A DNA stretch of 64,000 nt, taken from positions 1,116,001 through 1,180,000 of the forward strand of contig OZ247498.1 in the NCBI GenBank assembly GCA_965233675.1, given 5' to 3'. Shown one piece after another: positions 1 to 8,430 of this stretch. A program made the translations under genes and the position numbers. The notes under the pieces were generated by a model. That model was not told the DNA's origin, searched no databases, and saw only the letters and a program-made list of their open reading frames with translations. Numbering within the stretch: the first letter of the stretch is position 1; every line of letters starts with the position of its first letter. The stretch is from SZUA-309 sp965233675 (GTDB lineage: Bacteria > Pseudomonadota > Gammaproteobacteria > Pseudomonadales > Azotimanducaceae).

Positions 1-718
1 CCCGGTAGCGCTCCTTCAGCGCTTCCTCAGCCGCGCTGAATTCGGCTTCGCGTTCAGACCGGTCCGCGTCATTGAGCGCCTCATTCAATACCAGCCGTCT
101 GCGATCGAGTCGCAGCTTTTCCAGTTCGTAGTTGATGGTGTTGAATTCACCGCGCTCGATCTCCGCGATGCGCTCTCTCAACTGGTTGACCCGAGCCAAT
201 CGCGCCCGAAACGCCGGCCAGACTTCGTCATCGCTGGCCACGATCTCGCCATTTTCGAGCACGGTCTGGAGGTTGCCGTAGGCGTTACCCCATTCCATCC
301 GTTCAAAGACCGCCAGTGACGTCGGGTAGGAAATTTCTTCCATCCGGTGCTCGTACAGCCATTCGAAGTCGGGTGGGTCCTGACGCCGGTTACCGGTCTT
401 AACCAGCCAGCGATGAACGGTTTCCTGTGCTTCCGGAAACTCTGTGGCGTCGCCGGTCGAATCCCTGTACTGCGTCAGAATCAGACTTTCCGACTCGATC
501 ATCTCACCGACGGCGACGGCCGGTTGACCGTTCGCAGTGAGATACTGAATTTCGGCGATGTCTGCCGGCCAGAAGTGGGCCAGGCCGCGCACGGCGATCA
601 GCGCGAGCAACCCGCCCACGGCGGCAATGCTGATGCCGACGGCGGCTGCGTTCATCCAGATCCAGAGTTCTCCGGAGGAGAGCCAGGTGCGGACGCTTGA
701 TTTCTCTGTATGCAGCAT
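1..718 (-). CDS. pstA: Phosphate ABC transporter permease PstA, N-terminal part only
   Basis: Inner-membrane permease of the high-affinity phosphate importer. The reading frame starts with ATG at 718 and runs off the left edge of the window, so only about 239 residues are seen. One hydrophobic segment near residues 20-45 is followed by a long, polar, partly coiled-coil stretch rich in Glu and Arg. This matches the extended N-terminus of PstA in Pseudomonas-like gammaproteobacteria; the permease core lies outside the window. It starts 2 nt after the pstC stop, so it is co-transcribed with pstC. Identity rests mainly on position after pstC and on the extension, because the conserved core is not visible. 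Confidence 0.85.
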   Translation of the reverse strand, partial: MLHTEKSSVRTWLSSGELWIWMNAAAVGISIAAVGGLLALIAVRGLAHFWPADIAEIQYLTANGQPAVAVGEMIESESLILTQYRDSTGDATEFPEAQETVHRWLVKTGNRRQDPPDFEWLYEHRMEEISYPTSLAVFERMEWGNAYGNLQTVLENGEIVASDDEVWPAFRARLARVNQLRERIAEIERGEFNTINYELEKLRLDRRRLVLNEALNDADRSEREAEFSAAEEALKERYR

Positions 719-720
719 GA

Positions 721-2904
721 TCAGAGACTCCCGTACCGGTTACGCAGTCGCTGTCTGACAACTTCCGCCACGGTGTTGAATACGAAGGTGATCATGAACA
801 GGACCAGGGCGGTGAGGAACAGGATGCGGTAGTGGGAACTGTTGACTTCAGACTCCGGCAATTCCACCGCAATGTTCGCGGCGAACGTCCGCATGCCCTG
901 GAAGATGTTCATGTCCATCACAGGTGTGTTGCCGGTGGCCATGAGCACGATCATGGTTTCGCCCACCGCCCGGCCGAGACCGATCATCACGGCGGAGAAT
1001 ATGCCCGGGCTGGCGGTGAGAATGACGACCCGGATGAGCGTTTGCCAGCGCGTGGCACCCAGCGCCAGGGAACCGTTCACCAGATGGGTGGGAACACCGT
1101 AAATCGCATCTTCGGCGATGGAGAAAATGACGGGGATCACCGCCAGCCCCATGGCAAGACCGATCACCAGTGCGTTCCGCTGGTCGTAATCCAGGCCCAT
1201 CACCGTCAGGAACCAGTTCCGGGAATCGCCCCCGAAGAACGTATTCTCCAGGGTCGGCCCCAGGCTGAAGGCGCTTAAGATCGCCAGCAGGATGACGGGC
1301 ACGATGATCAGACCATACCAGCCATCCATACGCTGGCGGATCGGATCGGGCAGCCACTGCCAGGCGAGTGAAAGCAGGACGATGGCAGCGGGGAGCGCCA
1401 GCATGATCGTGATCACGGCGGCCAGGTTCGCTTCGAGCAGTGGCGCCAGCCACAGACCGGCGAGAAAGCCGAGAATCACCGTTGGCAGCGCCGCCATGAT
1501 TTCGATACCGGGTTTGACGATGCGGCGCATGACGGGGGCCATGAAATAGGCCGTGTACAGCGCTCCCATGATGGCGATGGGGACCGCGAACAGCATGGCG
1601 TAGAAGGCTGCCTTCAGTGTGCCGAACAGCAGCGGAGTGAGCGAGAACTTGGCTTCGAAGTCGTTGTCTGCAGACGATGACTGCCAGCTGTAAACAGGCT
1701 CACGATAACCCTCGTACCAGACTTTGGACCAGAGCGCGCTCATGGAGATGTCCGGGTGCTCGTTCTCCAGGTGATAGCTGGCGATGGTGCCGTCTTCCTG
1801 GGCGAGCAGCATGATATCCGAGCGGGGCGATATGACGGTGGGCCCGGATACCTGACGGACGGGATGAGAGGTGAGCACCCGTTCTGATGTGGGGTACAGC
1901 AGGTGCGCCTGGCCATCGGTGTCGATGGCGGCAAAGCCCTTGCGGCGAGGCTCCGGAATCAGGCGTTGTGTTTCTGCGTCAATCTGAAATTGACGGACCG
2001 GTTCCAGTGTCAGACCGAACTCGCCGCGAACCACGAACCACTGGGTGAGTTGTTGCTGATCATCAGCGGCGATGAGCGAATACCTGCCCAGCAGGGGCTC
2101 CAGCGCAGTCAGCGTGGTGTTTGCCGGAACGAGTTGACGCTGATGCAGTGGATTCAGCCGGCCGGAACGGGTGATTTCGTAAATCGCCACATCGCCGGAG
2201 TCGGCCAGCAGGTAAAGCCATTGCGCCCTGGGCCCGAACACGACTCTGTCGTAGCTTCGATCCAGTTCGATTTCCCGGGAACGTGGAAAATCCAGGTCGA
2301 ATCCCGGCTCCGCGTCCCGGTAACGATCCAGGGTAAGGATTGGGCCATCGAGATAGGCGATGCTGAGCGTGTTGTTGGCCAGGTGCACGTCGAAATCGCC
2401 GACCGCGCCAATGTCCAGCCATTCATCACCGAAGAGGTAGTCGAGTTCCGAGCCGATCGAGCGATCATCGCCATCGAAAGAGATCGGATAGCGGGCTTCG
2501 AACATATTCAGCTCACCCGCTTCCGAGAGCACGGCATAGGCGGCGGAGCGGGGGTAGATTGCCTTGACGGTCTGAACGGGCGTCTCCAGGGATTGCCGGT
2601 GGAGAATGGCCCCGTCTGCCAGATTCCAGAAGCGCGCTTCGCCGGTGGCGTCGAGGGCGAGGCCGATCTCATCGCTCTCGTTCACGTCGAGGAATACGGG
2701 CGCAGTGGTATCGAGTTCGTAAACCGAACCGGTTTCGATCTCTGCAGCCTGGAATATGGGCATCACCACCCAGAGCAGGTAGAAGAAGATGAGCGCGATT
2801 GCCACGATCACCGCACCGCCTCCCAGTGCGACGACCTGCTGGGTGATGGTATTCACCCAGCGCCGACGCCCAGGCAGAGCATGCAACTCAGCCTTAGCTT
2901 CCAT
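721..2904 (-). CDS. pstC: Phosphate ABC transporter permease PstC with large periplasmic domain
   Basis: Second membrane subunit of the Pst phosphate importer, about 727 residues, more than twice the E. coli length. A first membrane segment near residues 25-50 is followed by a periplasmic domain of about 350 residues with beta-propeller-like character. The last 300 residues hold the permease core, with five or more membrane helices and the EAA-type loop GSLALGATRWQTLIRV. ATG at 2904 was chosen because AGGAG lies 5 nt upstream; an in-frame GTG at 2910 is possible. It lies between pstS and pstA. The long form is known from Pseudomonas-type bacteria; what the extra domain does is not clear. Confidence 0.95.
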   Translation of the reverse strand: MEAKAELHALPGRRRWVNTITQQVVALGGGAVIVAIALIFFYLLWVVMPIFQAAEIETGSVYELDTTAPVFLDVNESDEIGLALDATGEARFWNLADGAILHRQSLETPVQTVKAIYPRSAAYAVLSEAGELNMFEARYPISFDGDDRSIGSELDYLFGDEWLDIGAVGDFDVHLANNTLSIAYLDGPILTLDRYRDAEPGFDLDFPRSREIELDRSYDRVVFGPRAQWLYLLADSGDVAIYEITRSGRLNPLHQRQLVPANTTLTALEPLLGRYSLIAADDQQQLTQWFVVRGEFGLTLEPVRQFQIDAETQRLIPEPRRKGFAAIDTDGQAHLLYPTSERVLTSHPVRQVSGPTVISPRSDIMLLAQEDGTIASYHLENEHPDISMSALWSKVWYEGYREPVYSWQSSSADNDFEAKFSLTPLLFGTLKAAFYAMLFAVPIAIMGALYTAYFMAPVMRRIVKPGIEIMAALPTVILGFLAGLWLAPLLEANLAAVITIMLALPAAIVLLSLAWQWLPDPIRQRMDGWYGLIIVPVILLAILSAFSLGPTLENTFFGGDSRNWFLTVMGLDYDQRNALVIGLAMGLAVIPVIFSIAEDAIYGVPTHLVNGSLALGATRWQTLIRVVILTASPGIFSAVMIGLGRAVGETMIVLMATGNTPVMDMNIFQGMRTFAANIAVELPESEVNSSHYRILFLTALVLFMITFVFNTVAEVVRQRLRNRYGSL

Positions 2905-2964
2905 CTTCACTCCTGTGGTATCCGCTCTGTCTGAGCTGTCGTGGCTCGGTAGTGTTCCGCCGGC

Positions 2965-3942
2965 TCATTGCAGTTTCTTGAGCTCTCGTCCGGCGATACG
3001 TGCGGAAACAGGAATATATCCGTCTTTTGCTACAATTTCTTGACCATCTTTGGACAGGACGAGCTTCAGAAATTCCTGCTCGAGCGGCGGTAATGGCGTG
3101 TTGGGTCTCTTGTTTACATACAGGTACAGGTAACGGGCCAACGGGTAGTCACCGGATGCCACCTGTTCCGCGGTAGCCGGAATCGCCTCCGCACCCGCTT
3201 CTTCCGAAATCGCTACTGCCTTCACTCCGGACGTGATGTAGCCGATGCCCGAGTAGCCGACGCCGTTCAGGGAAGAGGCGACGGCCTGCACGACGCTTGC
3301 AGAGCCTGGCTGTTCATTCACCGTGTTTTTGAAATCACCTGAGCACAGGGCCACCTGTTTGAAATAGCCGTAGGTTCCGGAGACGGAATTCCGGCCATAG
3401 AGCTGGGTCGGGCGGTCGGCCCAGCCACCGCTGAGTCCGGTCTGGCCCCAGTTGTTGATGTCGGCGGTTGCGCCACACCGGCGGGTGACCGAGAAGATGG
3501 CGTCCACCTGCGGAATGCTCAGGGACTCGATCGGGTTGTCCTTGTGCACATAAACCGCCAGAGCGTCCACGGCAACGCGAACCTCCGTCGGCTTGTAGCC
3601 GTGTCTGGCTTCGAAAGATTCGATCTCCTTGTCTTTCATCCGCCGGCTCATGGGCCCGAAATTGGAGGTGCCTTCGGTCAGGGCTGGCGGGGCAGTGGAG
3701 GAGCCGGCTGCCTGGACCTGAATGTTGACGTTCGGGTAGGCCTTCTTGAAAGCCTCAGTCCATAGCGTCATCAGATTGGCCAGGGTATCGGAACCGGTGC
3801 TCGAGAGATTGCCGGAGATGCCGCTGACGCGCTCGTACTCAGGCAATTCGTTCTCGGCAGCCCGGGAATCCGCCGCGCCGACGAACAGCAGCGTAGCGCT
3901 GGCAGGCAGCAGAAGGGGTGCGAAAAGTTTCAGGAATCTCAT
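2965..3942 (-). CDS. pstS: Periplasmic phosphate-binding protein PstS
   Basis: Binds phosphate in the periplasm and delivers it to PstC-PstA; 325 residues. Residues 1-29 form a signal peptide ending near DSRAAEN. The family signatures are present: GSDTLANLM and AAGSSTAPPALTEG near the N-terminus (phosphate ligands) and GRNSVSGTYGYFK in the middle. AGGAGGATCC directly before ATG at 3942 is a very strong ribosome binding site. Only 8 nt separate it from phoR upstream, so sensor, regulator and transporter form one operon in the order phoB-phoR-pstS-pstC-pstA. No pstB or phoU is visible; they would be expected beyond the left edge. Confidence 0.96.
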   Translation of the reverse strand: MRFLKLFAPLLLPASATLLFVGAADSRAAENELPEYERVSGISGNLSSTGSDTLANLMTLWTEAFKKAYPNVNIQVQAAGSSTAPPALTEGTSNFGPMSRRMKDKEIESFEARHGYKPTEVRVAVDALAVYVHKDNPIESLSIPQVDAIFSVTRRCGATADINNWGQTGLSGGWADRPTQLYGRNSVSGTYGYFKQVALCSGDFKNTVNEQPGSASVVQAVASSLNGVGYSGIGYITSGVKAVAISEEAGAEAIPATAEQVASGDYPLARYLYLYVNKRPNTPLPPLEQEFLKLVLSKDGQEIVAKDGYIPVSARIAGRELKKLQ

Positions 3943-3950
3943 GGATCCTC

Positions 3951-5246
3951 CTAGTGGTGAGGTGACTCGGCGATCTGTGACTGCGGAAAGACACAGAAAA
4001 AGGTGCTTCCTCGGCCGAGTTCACTGGTGACTTGAAGTTCGGCGTTGTGCCGCTTCAGGACGTGTTTGACGATGGCGAGACCGAGCCCGGTACCGCCGCG
4101 GACGCGTGATTGTGCGAGATCCACGCGGTAGAAACGTTCCGTGATCCGCGAAAGATGCTCTTTTGGTATGCCCATGCCTTCATCCGAAACTGCGAACATC
4201 ACGCCGCCTTCCGTGGCGCGCCATTCGATACGGATGCGGCCGCCATCCGGGCTGTAGCGGACGGCGTTGGTGACCAGGTTCAGGCAGGCGCTGTGCAGTT
4301 CGCTGTCGATGCCGAGCACATGGCTGTGGCTGCTGGCTTCCACTTCCACCTGATGGCGTCCACCGCTGAGCATTCGAGCGTCTGCAGAGATGGCATTCAG
4401 GATGACGCCCATGTCCACGGACACGAGTTCGTCCGAGGCGGGATTCGGGCTCGCTTCCAGCCGGGTGAGCAGCAGAAGGTCGTCCACAAGGGCCCGCATA
4501 CGGGTGGTGGGGGAGAGCAGCTTTGCCACCAGTTCGTGGCTGGTCTGCGGGTCGAGATCCTCATTCATCAGGGTCTCGATGTATCCGACGATGACCGTGA
4601 GCGGTGTGCGCAGCTCGTGGGAGACATTGGCGATGAAGTCCTGGCGCATGCTGAGCAGGCGATTCAGTTCGGTCACGTCGCGGACCAGGATCATGGCCCC
4701 TTCCGCGCCCATTTCTATGCGGCGGGATTCAAGGCGGACATCCTCGTTGAAGGGGCTGGAAAACTCAGCGAGGTCGCCATCGATCTGACCTTTGATCAGT
4801 GCATTGAATTCCGGCTCCCGCACCAGCGAGCCGAGTTGATTGCCGATGTCGCGCGGGGTCAGCCGGAGCATGGCCTGGGCGGCATTGTTCAGGTTTTCGA
4901 TGTTGCCGCTGGCGTCGACGATGATGGCTGCGTCCGGGAGGGCGTCGGTGATCGACCGCAGGGTTCTGAACTGGGTGACTGTGGCTCGGTGTCGTTGTCG
5001 GGCCCGGCCGACCGCCCGGTAGAGCTGATAGGCAAGCAGCTGCCAGGGCTCCATCTCATTGGTGGGTCGGCTCAGCGGCCGTCTGGCCCAGCGGATCAAC
5101 TGAGCCCGCTGCCGGTGCTGGGCGATGATCCAGATCAGCGCGGCAACAAATAGCGTCCAGCCGAGTGCGCCTGTGACCCAGCCGAGCAGGACAGCCAGTA
5201 TCAGGAGACCGCTGCCAAGCAGTATTTCCTGACGGCTGATCGTCAC
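3951..5246 (-). CDS. phoR: Phosphate regulon sensor histidine kinase PhoR
   Basis: Membrane histidine kinase that controls PhoB according to phosphate supply; 431 residues, the usual PhoR length. Two hydrophobic segments lie in residues 8-42, then a PAS domain at about 95-190, the dimerisation and phosphoacceptor helix NVSHELRTPL with His210, and the ATPase domain with N box NLVTNAVRYS and G boxes DEGMGIP and GGTGLGLAIV. The start is GTG at 5246; GTGA overlaps the phoB stop, indicating translational coupling. Function in phosphate sensing is supported by the pst genes immediately downstream. Confidence 0.95.
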   Translation of the reverse strand: MTISRQEILLGSGLLILAVLLGWVTGALGWTLFVAALIWIIAQHRQRAQLIRWARRPLSRPTNEMEPWQLLAYQLYRAVGRARQRHRATVTQFRTLRSITDALPDAAIIVDASGNIENLNNAAQAMLRLTPRDIGNQLGSLVREPEFNALIKGQIDGDLAEFSSPFNEDVRLESRRIEMGAEGAMILVRDVTELNRLLSMRQDFIANVSHELRTPLTVIVGYIETLMNEDLDPQTSHELVAKLLSPTTRMRALVDDLLLLTRLEASPNPASDELVSVDMGVILNAISADARMLSGGRHQVEVEASSHSHVLGIDSELHSACLNLVTNAVRYSPDGGRIRIEWRATEGGVMFAVSDEGMGIPKEHLSRITERFYRVDLAQSRVRGGTGLGLAIVKHVLKRHNAELQVTSELGRGSTFFCVFPQSQIAESPHH

Positions 5247-5932
5247 TGGGGTGCCGTGAACCGATATCCGACGCCACGTACGGTCTGGATGGCCGTATGC
5301 ACGTCGAATGGCCGAAGCGCCTTGCGCAGTCGCAGCACATGCACATCCACCGTCCGCTCTTCCACATAAACGCTGCGACCCCAGACTCTGTCGAGGAGCT
5401 GGGAGCGGTCGAAGGCACGGTCGGGATGGTTCATGAACAGTTCCAGAAGCCGGAACTCGGTGGGCCCCATCTTCACCACTTCTCCCTGCACGCTCACCTG
5501 ATGTGCGGCGAGGTTCATGCTGATCGGCCCGGCTTCCAGAATACCGTCTTCCGGAGTGCCGGAGCGGCGGAGGAGAGCTTTCACGCGGGCGATGAGTTCG
5601 CGCGGCGAGAACGGTTTGACGATGTAGTCATCGACGCCGGACTCGAAACTCTTCAGTTTGTCTGATTCTTCACCCCGGGCCGTGAGCATGATGATGGGTA
5701 ACTGCCCGGTATGTTCGTCGCGTCTCAGCCGTCGTGCCAGGTCGACACCACTCATGCCCGGCAACATCCAGTCTATGATGACCAGGCTGGGTAACAGGCC
5801 ATCCAGTTTATGCAGGGCATCTTCCGCAGTTTCCGCCTCCCATACCTGGTAGCCGCCTCTCGAGAGGGCAAAGTTGAGCATATCCCGGATATCGGGTTCG
5901 TCTTCTACGAGCAGAATGGTGTTGGTACTCAT
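5243..5932 (-). CDS. phoB: Phosphate regulon response regulator PhoB
   Basis: OmpR-type transcription factor activated by PhoR that binds Pho boxes. It has 229 residues when started at ATG 5932 (MSTNTILLVEDE), the normal PhoB length; a longer frame to 6010 exists but its extra 26 residues are not family-like and it would cover the promoter. The receiver domain shows the acidic pocket EDE, the phosphorylation site Asp54 in IIDWMLPG, and KPF. The C-terminal winged helix contains the DNA-recognition stretch SVYVEERTVDVHVLRLRK. It is first in the operon, with Pho boxes upstream, so it should control its own expression. Confidence 0.96.
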   Translation of the reverse strand: MSTNTILLVEDEPDIRDMLNFALSRGGYQVWEAETAEDALHKLDGLLPSLVIIDWMLPGMSGVDLARRLRRDEHTGQLPIIMLTARGEESDKLKSFESGVDDYIVKPFSPRELIARVKALLRRSGTPEDGILEAGPISMNLAAHQVSVQGEVVKMGPTEFRLLELFMNHPDRAFDRSQLLDRVWGRSVYVEERTVDVHVLRLRKALRPFDVHTAIQTVRGVGYRFTAPQ

Positions 5933-5997
5933 CGTCTCGGGTGTGAAACTCTCTGATTGCTGAAGTTCATGGCCTTTGAAAATTACACCGGAAGAAT

Positions 5998-6015
5998 GTG
6001 ACAGGTGCATGACGG
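5998..6015 (-). promoter_or_regulatory. Pho box proximal to phoB
   Basis: On the minus strand the sequence reads CCGTCAT-GCAC-CTGTCAC, the 7+4+7 layout of a PhoB binding site with one mismatch in the first half. A TAATTT element lies 12 nt further downstream toward phoB, the spacing expected for a PhoB-dependent promoter in which the box replaces the -35 element. Confidence 0.75.
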
Positions 6016-6124
6016 AGATCTTCGCGAATTAAGGTTGTGTGACAGGCCATTCTTCGAATTTCTGACGCTTTTCCGTTGCCGGGACCCACTCATGTCAGCG
6101 ACGGCGGCATTGTGAGGATTGATT

Positions 6125-6142
6125 GTTACAGTTTTGTGACAG
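6125..6142 (-). promoter_or_regulatory. Consensus Pho box, distal site
   Basis: On the minus strand this reads CTGTCAC-AAAA-CTGTAAC, a full match to the published degenerate Pho box. It lies about 110 bp upstream of the proximal box in the phoB / hydrolase intergenic region. Single half-sites (GTGACAG-like) also occur at 6039-6045 and 6167-6173. It could assist phoB autoregulation or influence the divergent gene at 6279. Confidence 0.7.
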
Positions 6143-6278
6143 TAAATCTGCGCGGATGGCGGCTTTGTGACGGCCCGGAGCGCTGTCTTTGAGGCTCAGG
6201 GTCTGTCCGCGGATTGACCGCTCGGTGTAAACGGCTATCGTGCGTCGTCGAAGTTGAGATCCATTAGAGGAGTTTAAG

Positions 6279-6950
6279 ATGGGAGAAAAGATTCAGATCC
6301 GCTCACAGGATGGTTTTGCGCTGGGTGCCTATGCGGCAGCACCGGCAGGCGAACCCAAGGGGGCGGTCGTCGTCATCCAGGAAATTTTCGGGGTGAATGC
6401 GCACATCCGCGACGTCGTGGACGGTTACGCCGGTGCCGGATACTACGCCGTTGCCCCGCAGATCTTCGATCGGGTGGAGCGGGATATCGAGCTTGGCTAT
6501 GAAGAAGCGGATATGGGTGCGGGCATCGAGATCGCCTTTCAGAAGCTCGACCGGGACCTGGCGCTGCAGGATATCCAGGCAACCATCGAACAGGCATCCG
6601 TGCATGGCAAAGTCGGTGTGGTCGGTTACTGTTTCGGCGGGCTTCTGACCTGGCTGAGTGCCTGTGAACTCGATGGGGTGACAGCGGCCTCTGCTTATTA
6701 TGGTGGCGGCGTGGCCGGAGAACTGGACCGCACCGCCAGATGTCCGGTGATGATGCACTTCGGTGAGCTGGATGCGCACATCCCGTTGTCCGACGTGGAC
6801 AAGGTGCGTGCCGCCCAGCCGGACGTGGATGTTTTCGTGTATGCCGCCGACCATGGATTCAACTGTGATCATCGGGCCAGCTACGACCAGGCTGCCGCAG
6901 AACTCGCGCTGTCGCGGACGCTGGAGCATTTTGGACGGCATCTGGGCTGA
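6279..6950 (+). CDS. Dienelactone hydrolase family protein
   Basis: Alpha/beta hydrolase of the dienelactone hydrolase family, 223 residues, cytosolic (no signal peptide). The catalytic triad can be placed: Cys118 in GYCFGG, an Asp in GELDAHIP (Asp165) and His192 in DHGFNCDHR; Glu35 in QEIFGVN is the residue that activates the cysteine in this family. AGAGGAG lies 7 nt before ATG 6279. The true substrate is unknown: many relatives outside chlorocatechol clusters act on other esters or lactones, and no aromatic degradation genes are nearby. It is divergent from phoB and shares its Pho-box-rich upstream region. Confidence 0.85.
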   Translation: MGEKIQIRSQDGFALGAYAAAPAGEPKGAVVVIQEIFGVNAHIRDVVDGYAGAGYYAVAPQIFDRVERDIELGYEEADMGAGIEIAFQKLDRDLALQDIQATIEQASVHGKVGVVGYCFGGLLTWLSACELDGVTAASAYYGGGVAGELDRTARCPVMMHFGELDAHIPLSDVDKVRAAQPDVDVFVYAADHGFNCDHRASYDQAAAELALSRTLEHFGRHLG

Positions 6951-7195
6951 ACGCGTGCTGATATGGAACGTCTTGGGTCCGGTCTGCCACGTTATCGGCG
7001 CGCTGCCCGGAAAGGCCCGGAATAACTGGCACGCGGCGGAGGGTCACGCTTGACTTCCAAGAGTCGTTTGTTGATCCTTCGACCCACTAACTAAGGGGCG
7101 GGGCATTCAAAAACAGGAATCGGGATTTCAATCCTGCTTCCTCGAATCCCGCAGATGTTGACCCCGCGAGGGAATGCAAAACCGCGATCAGTCAA

Positions 7196-7237
7196 TACTG
7201 GTATAAGAACTGGAATCAGTACTGGTATCAGAACTGG
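7196..7237. repeat. Two-copy 18-bp direct repeat in spacer
   Basis: TACTGGTATAAGAACTGG and TACTGGTATCAGAACTGG occur 24 bp apart with one mismatch. They sit in the 703-bp gene-free stretch between the hydrolase (ends 6950) and the DUF3450 gene (starts 7654). The remainder of that stretch holds the A-rich repeats described separately and no convincing gene. The repeat might be a regulator binding site for the TonB operon; that is a guess. Confidence 0.6.
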
Positions 7238-7390
7238 CAGTTTGACGGCTTTGTTATTCGGGGAAGACGCATAAAAATTTGAGTTTTCCGTTCAGTACGG
7301 AGTGCGGCGCGTTTGTGTCTGCACGCGAAACGTGAATGCGACCCGCTTGCGGTGTTGTCGTTTGCTGACGGAACTCGAACGAGAGCGAGC

Positions 7391-7481
7391 GCCAGAAAAA
7401 GCGAAAGCCAAAAAAGCAGAAGCCAGAAAAGCGAAAGCCAGAAAAGCGAAAGCCAGAAAAGCCGAAGCAAAAAGAGCGAAA
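7391..7481. repeat. 15-bp purine-rich tandem repeat upstream of TonB operon
   Basis: Six imperfect copies of a unit like GCCAGAAAAGCGAAA, nearly all purine on the plus strand. It is followed at 7513-7551 by three copies of AGCTGAAAACAC. Because the unit length is a multiple of three, all frames stay open and give Lys/Ala/Glu-rich or Phe-rich pseudo-peptides; none has a good start site. I treat the block as non-coding leader of the operon that begins at 7654. Confidence 0.75.
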
Positions 7482-7653
7482 GCAATAACAAGAGCGAAGC
7501 CGAAACAGCAAAAGCTGAAAACACAGCTGAAAACACAACAGCTGAAAACACAAAAGAAGGGTGCGGATAAAGGCTGCAATTCGTGAGGACCACCTCGATG
7601 TGCAACTCCTGCAAGCTAATCTGACAGAACTAATCAATCCCGTAGGAAGTCGT

Positions 7654-8430
7654 ATGAAGAAACAACGGAACAGGTTTGTAGCGACACTGCTGTTTGCAGT
7701 GTCTGCGGTGCTTGCTGGCACTGCCTCGGCTGCAACGTTGAATGATATTTTCGCGGTAGCGGACGAGCTGAATACACAGGCTCGACAGTCTCAGTCGAAA
7801 ATCGATGCACTGACGGAGGAGACCCGTCAATTGCTCGCCGAGTACAAAACGGTTCTCAAAGAGATCCAGGGGTTGAGGGTTTATAACCGGCAGCTCGAGA
7901 AGCAGATCGCCAATCAGGAAGCTGAGATGACGCAACTGTCTGCTTCCATCGATGAGGTGACGGTTATCGAGCGGCAGATCACGCCGCTGATGATGCGCAT
8001 GATCGACGGTCTGGAGCAGTTCGTTTCGCTGGACCTGCCGTTCCTCACATCCGAGCGGGAAAATCGTCTCAACACCCTTCGTGAGATGATGGACCGGGCG
8101 GACGTGGCGGTGAGTGAGAAGCTCTCCCAGATCCTCCGGGCCTACCAGATCGAGAACGAGTATGGCCGGACCATCTCCGCCTACCCGGATACGATCAGCC
8201 TCGCGGGCACAGACCGTAAGGTTGACGTGCTGCAGGTTGGCCGTGTTTCCCTCATGTACCAGACCCCCGATGGTGAGGAAACCGGACGCTACAACGCCGA
8301 GGCAGGTGCCTGGGAGCAGGTGGACGATGTCTTCAAGACCCCGGTTCAGAACGGTATCCGCATGGCCCGGCAGCAGATGTCCTACGATCTGCTGAGTCTG
8401 CCCGTCTCCGGTCCGGAGAATGCACAATGA
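7654..8430 (+). CDS. DUF3450 protein, accessory of TonB energising system
   Basis: Exported coiled-coil protein, 258 residues. ATG 7654 gives a clear signal peptide (MKKQRNRFVATLLFAVSAVLAGTASA), with TAGGAAG 5 nt before the start; a longer frame to 7561 lacks this. Residues 35-110 are a long coiled coil rich in Gln, Glu and Leu. DUF3450 proteins are typically encoded directly before two ExbB-like genes, ExbD and TonB in gammaproteobacteria, exactly as here. The biochemical role is not established; a periplasmic spacer or regulator of the proton channel is plausible. Its stop overlaps the next start (ATGA). Confidence 0.85.
   Translation: MKKQRNRFVATLLFAVSAVLAGTASAATLNDIFAVADELNTQARQSQSKIDALTEETRQLLAEYKTVLKEIQGLRVYNRQLEKQIANQEAEMTQLSASIDEVTVIERQITPLMMRMIDGLEQFVSLDLPFLTSERENRLNTLREMMDRADVAVSEKLSQILRAYQIENEYGRTISAYPDTISLAGTDRKVDVLQVGRVSLMYQTPDGEETGRYNAEAGAWEQVDDVFKTPVQNGIRMARQQMSYDLLSLPVSGPENAQ

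Noticed and set aside
7302..7586. Lys/Ala-rich reading frame (and its Phe-rich antisense)
   Set aside because: Product of a 15-bp tandem repeat that keeps all frames open; no ribosome binding site.
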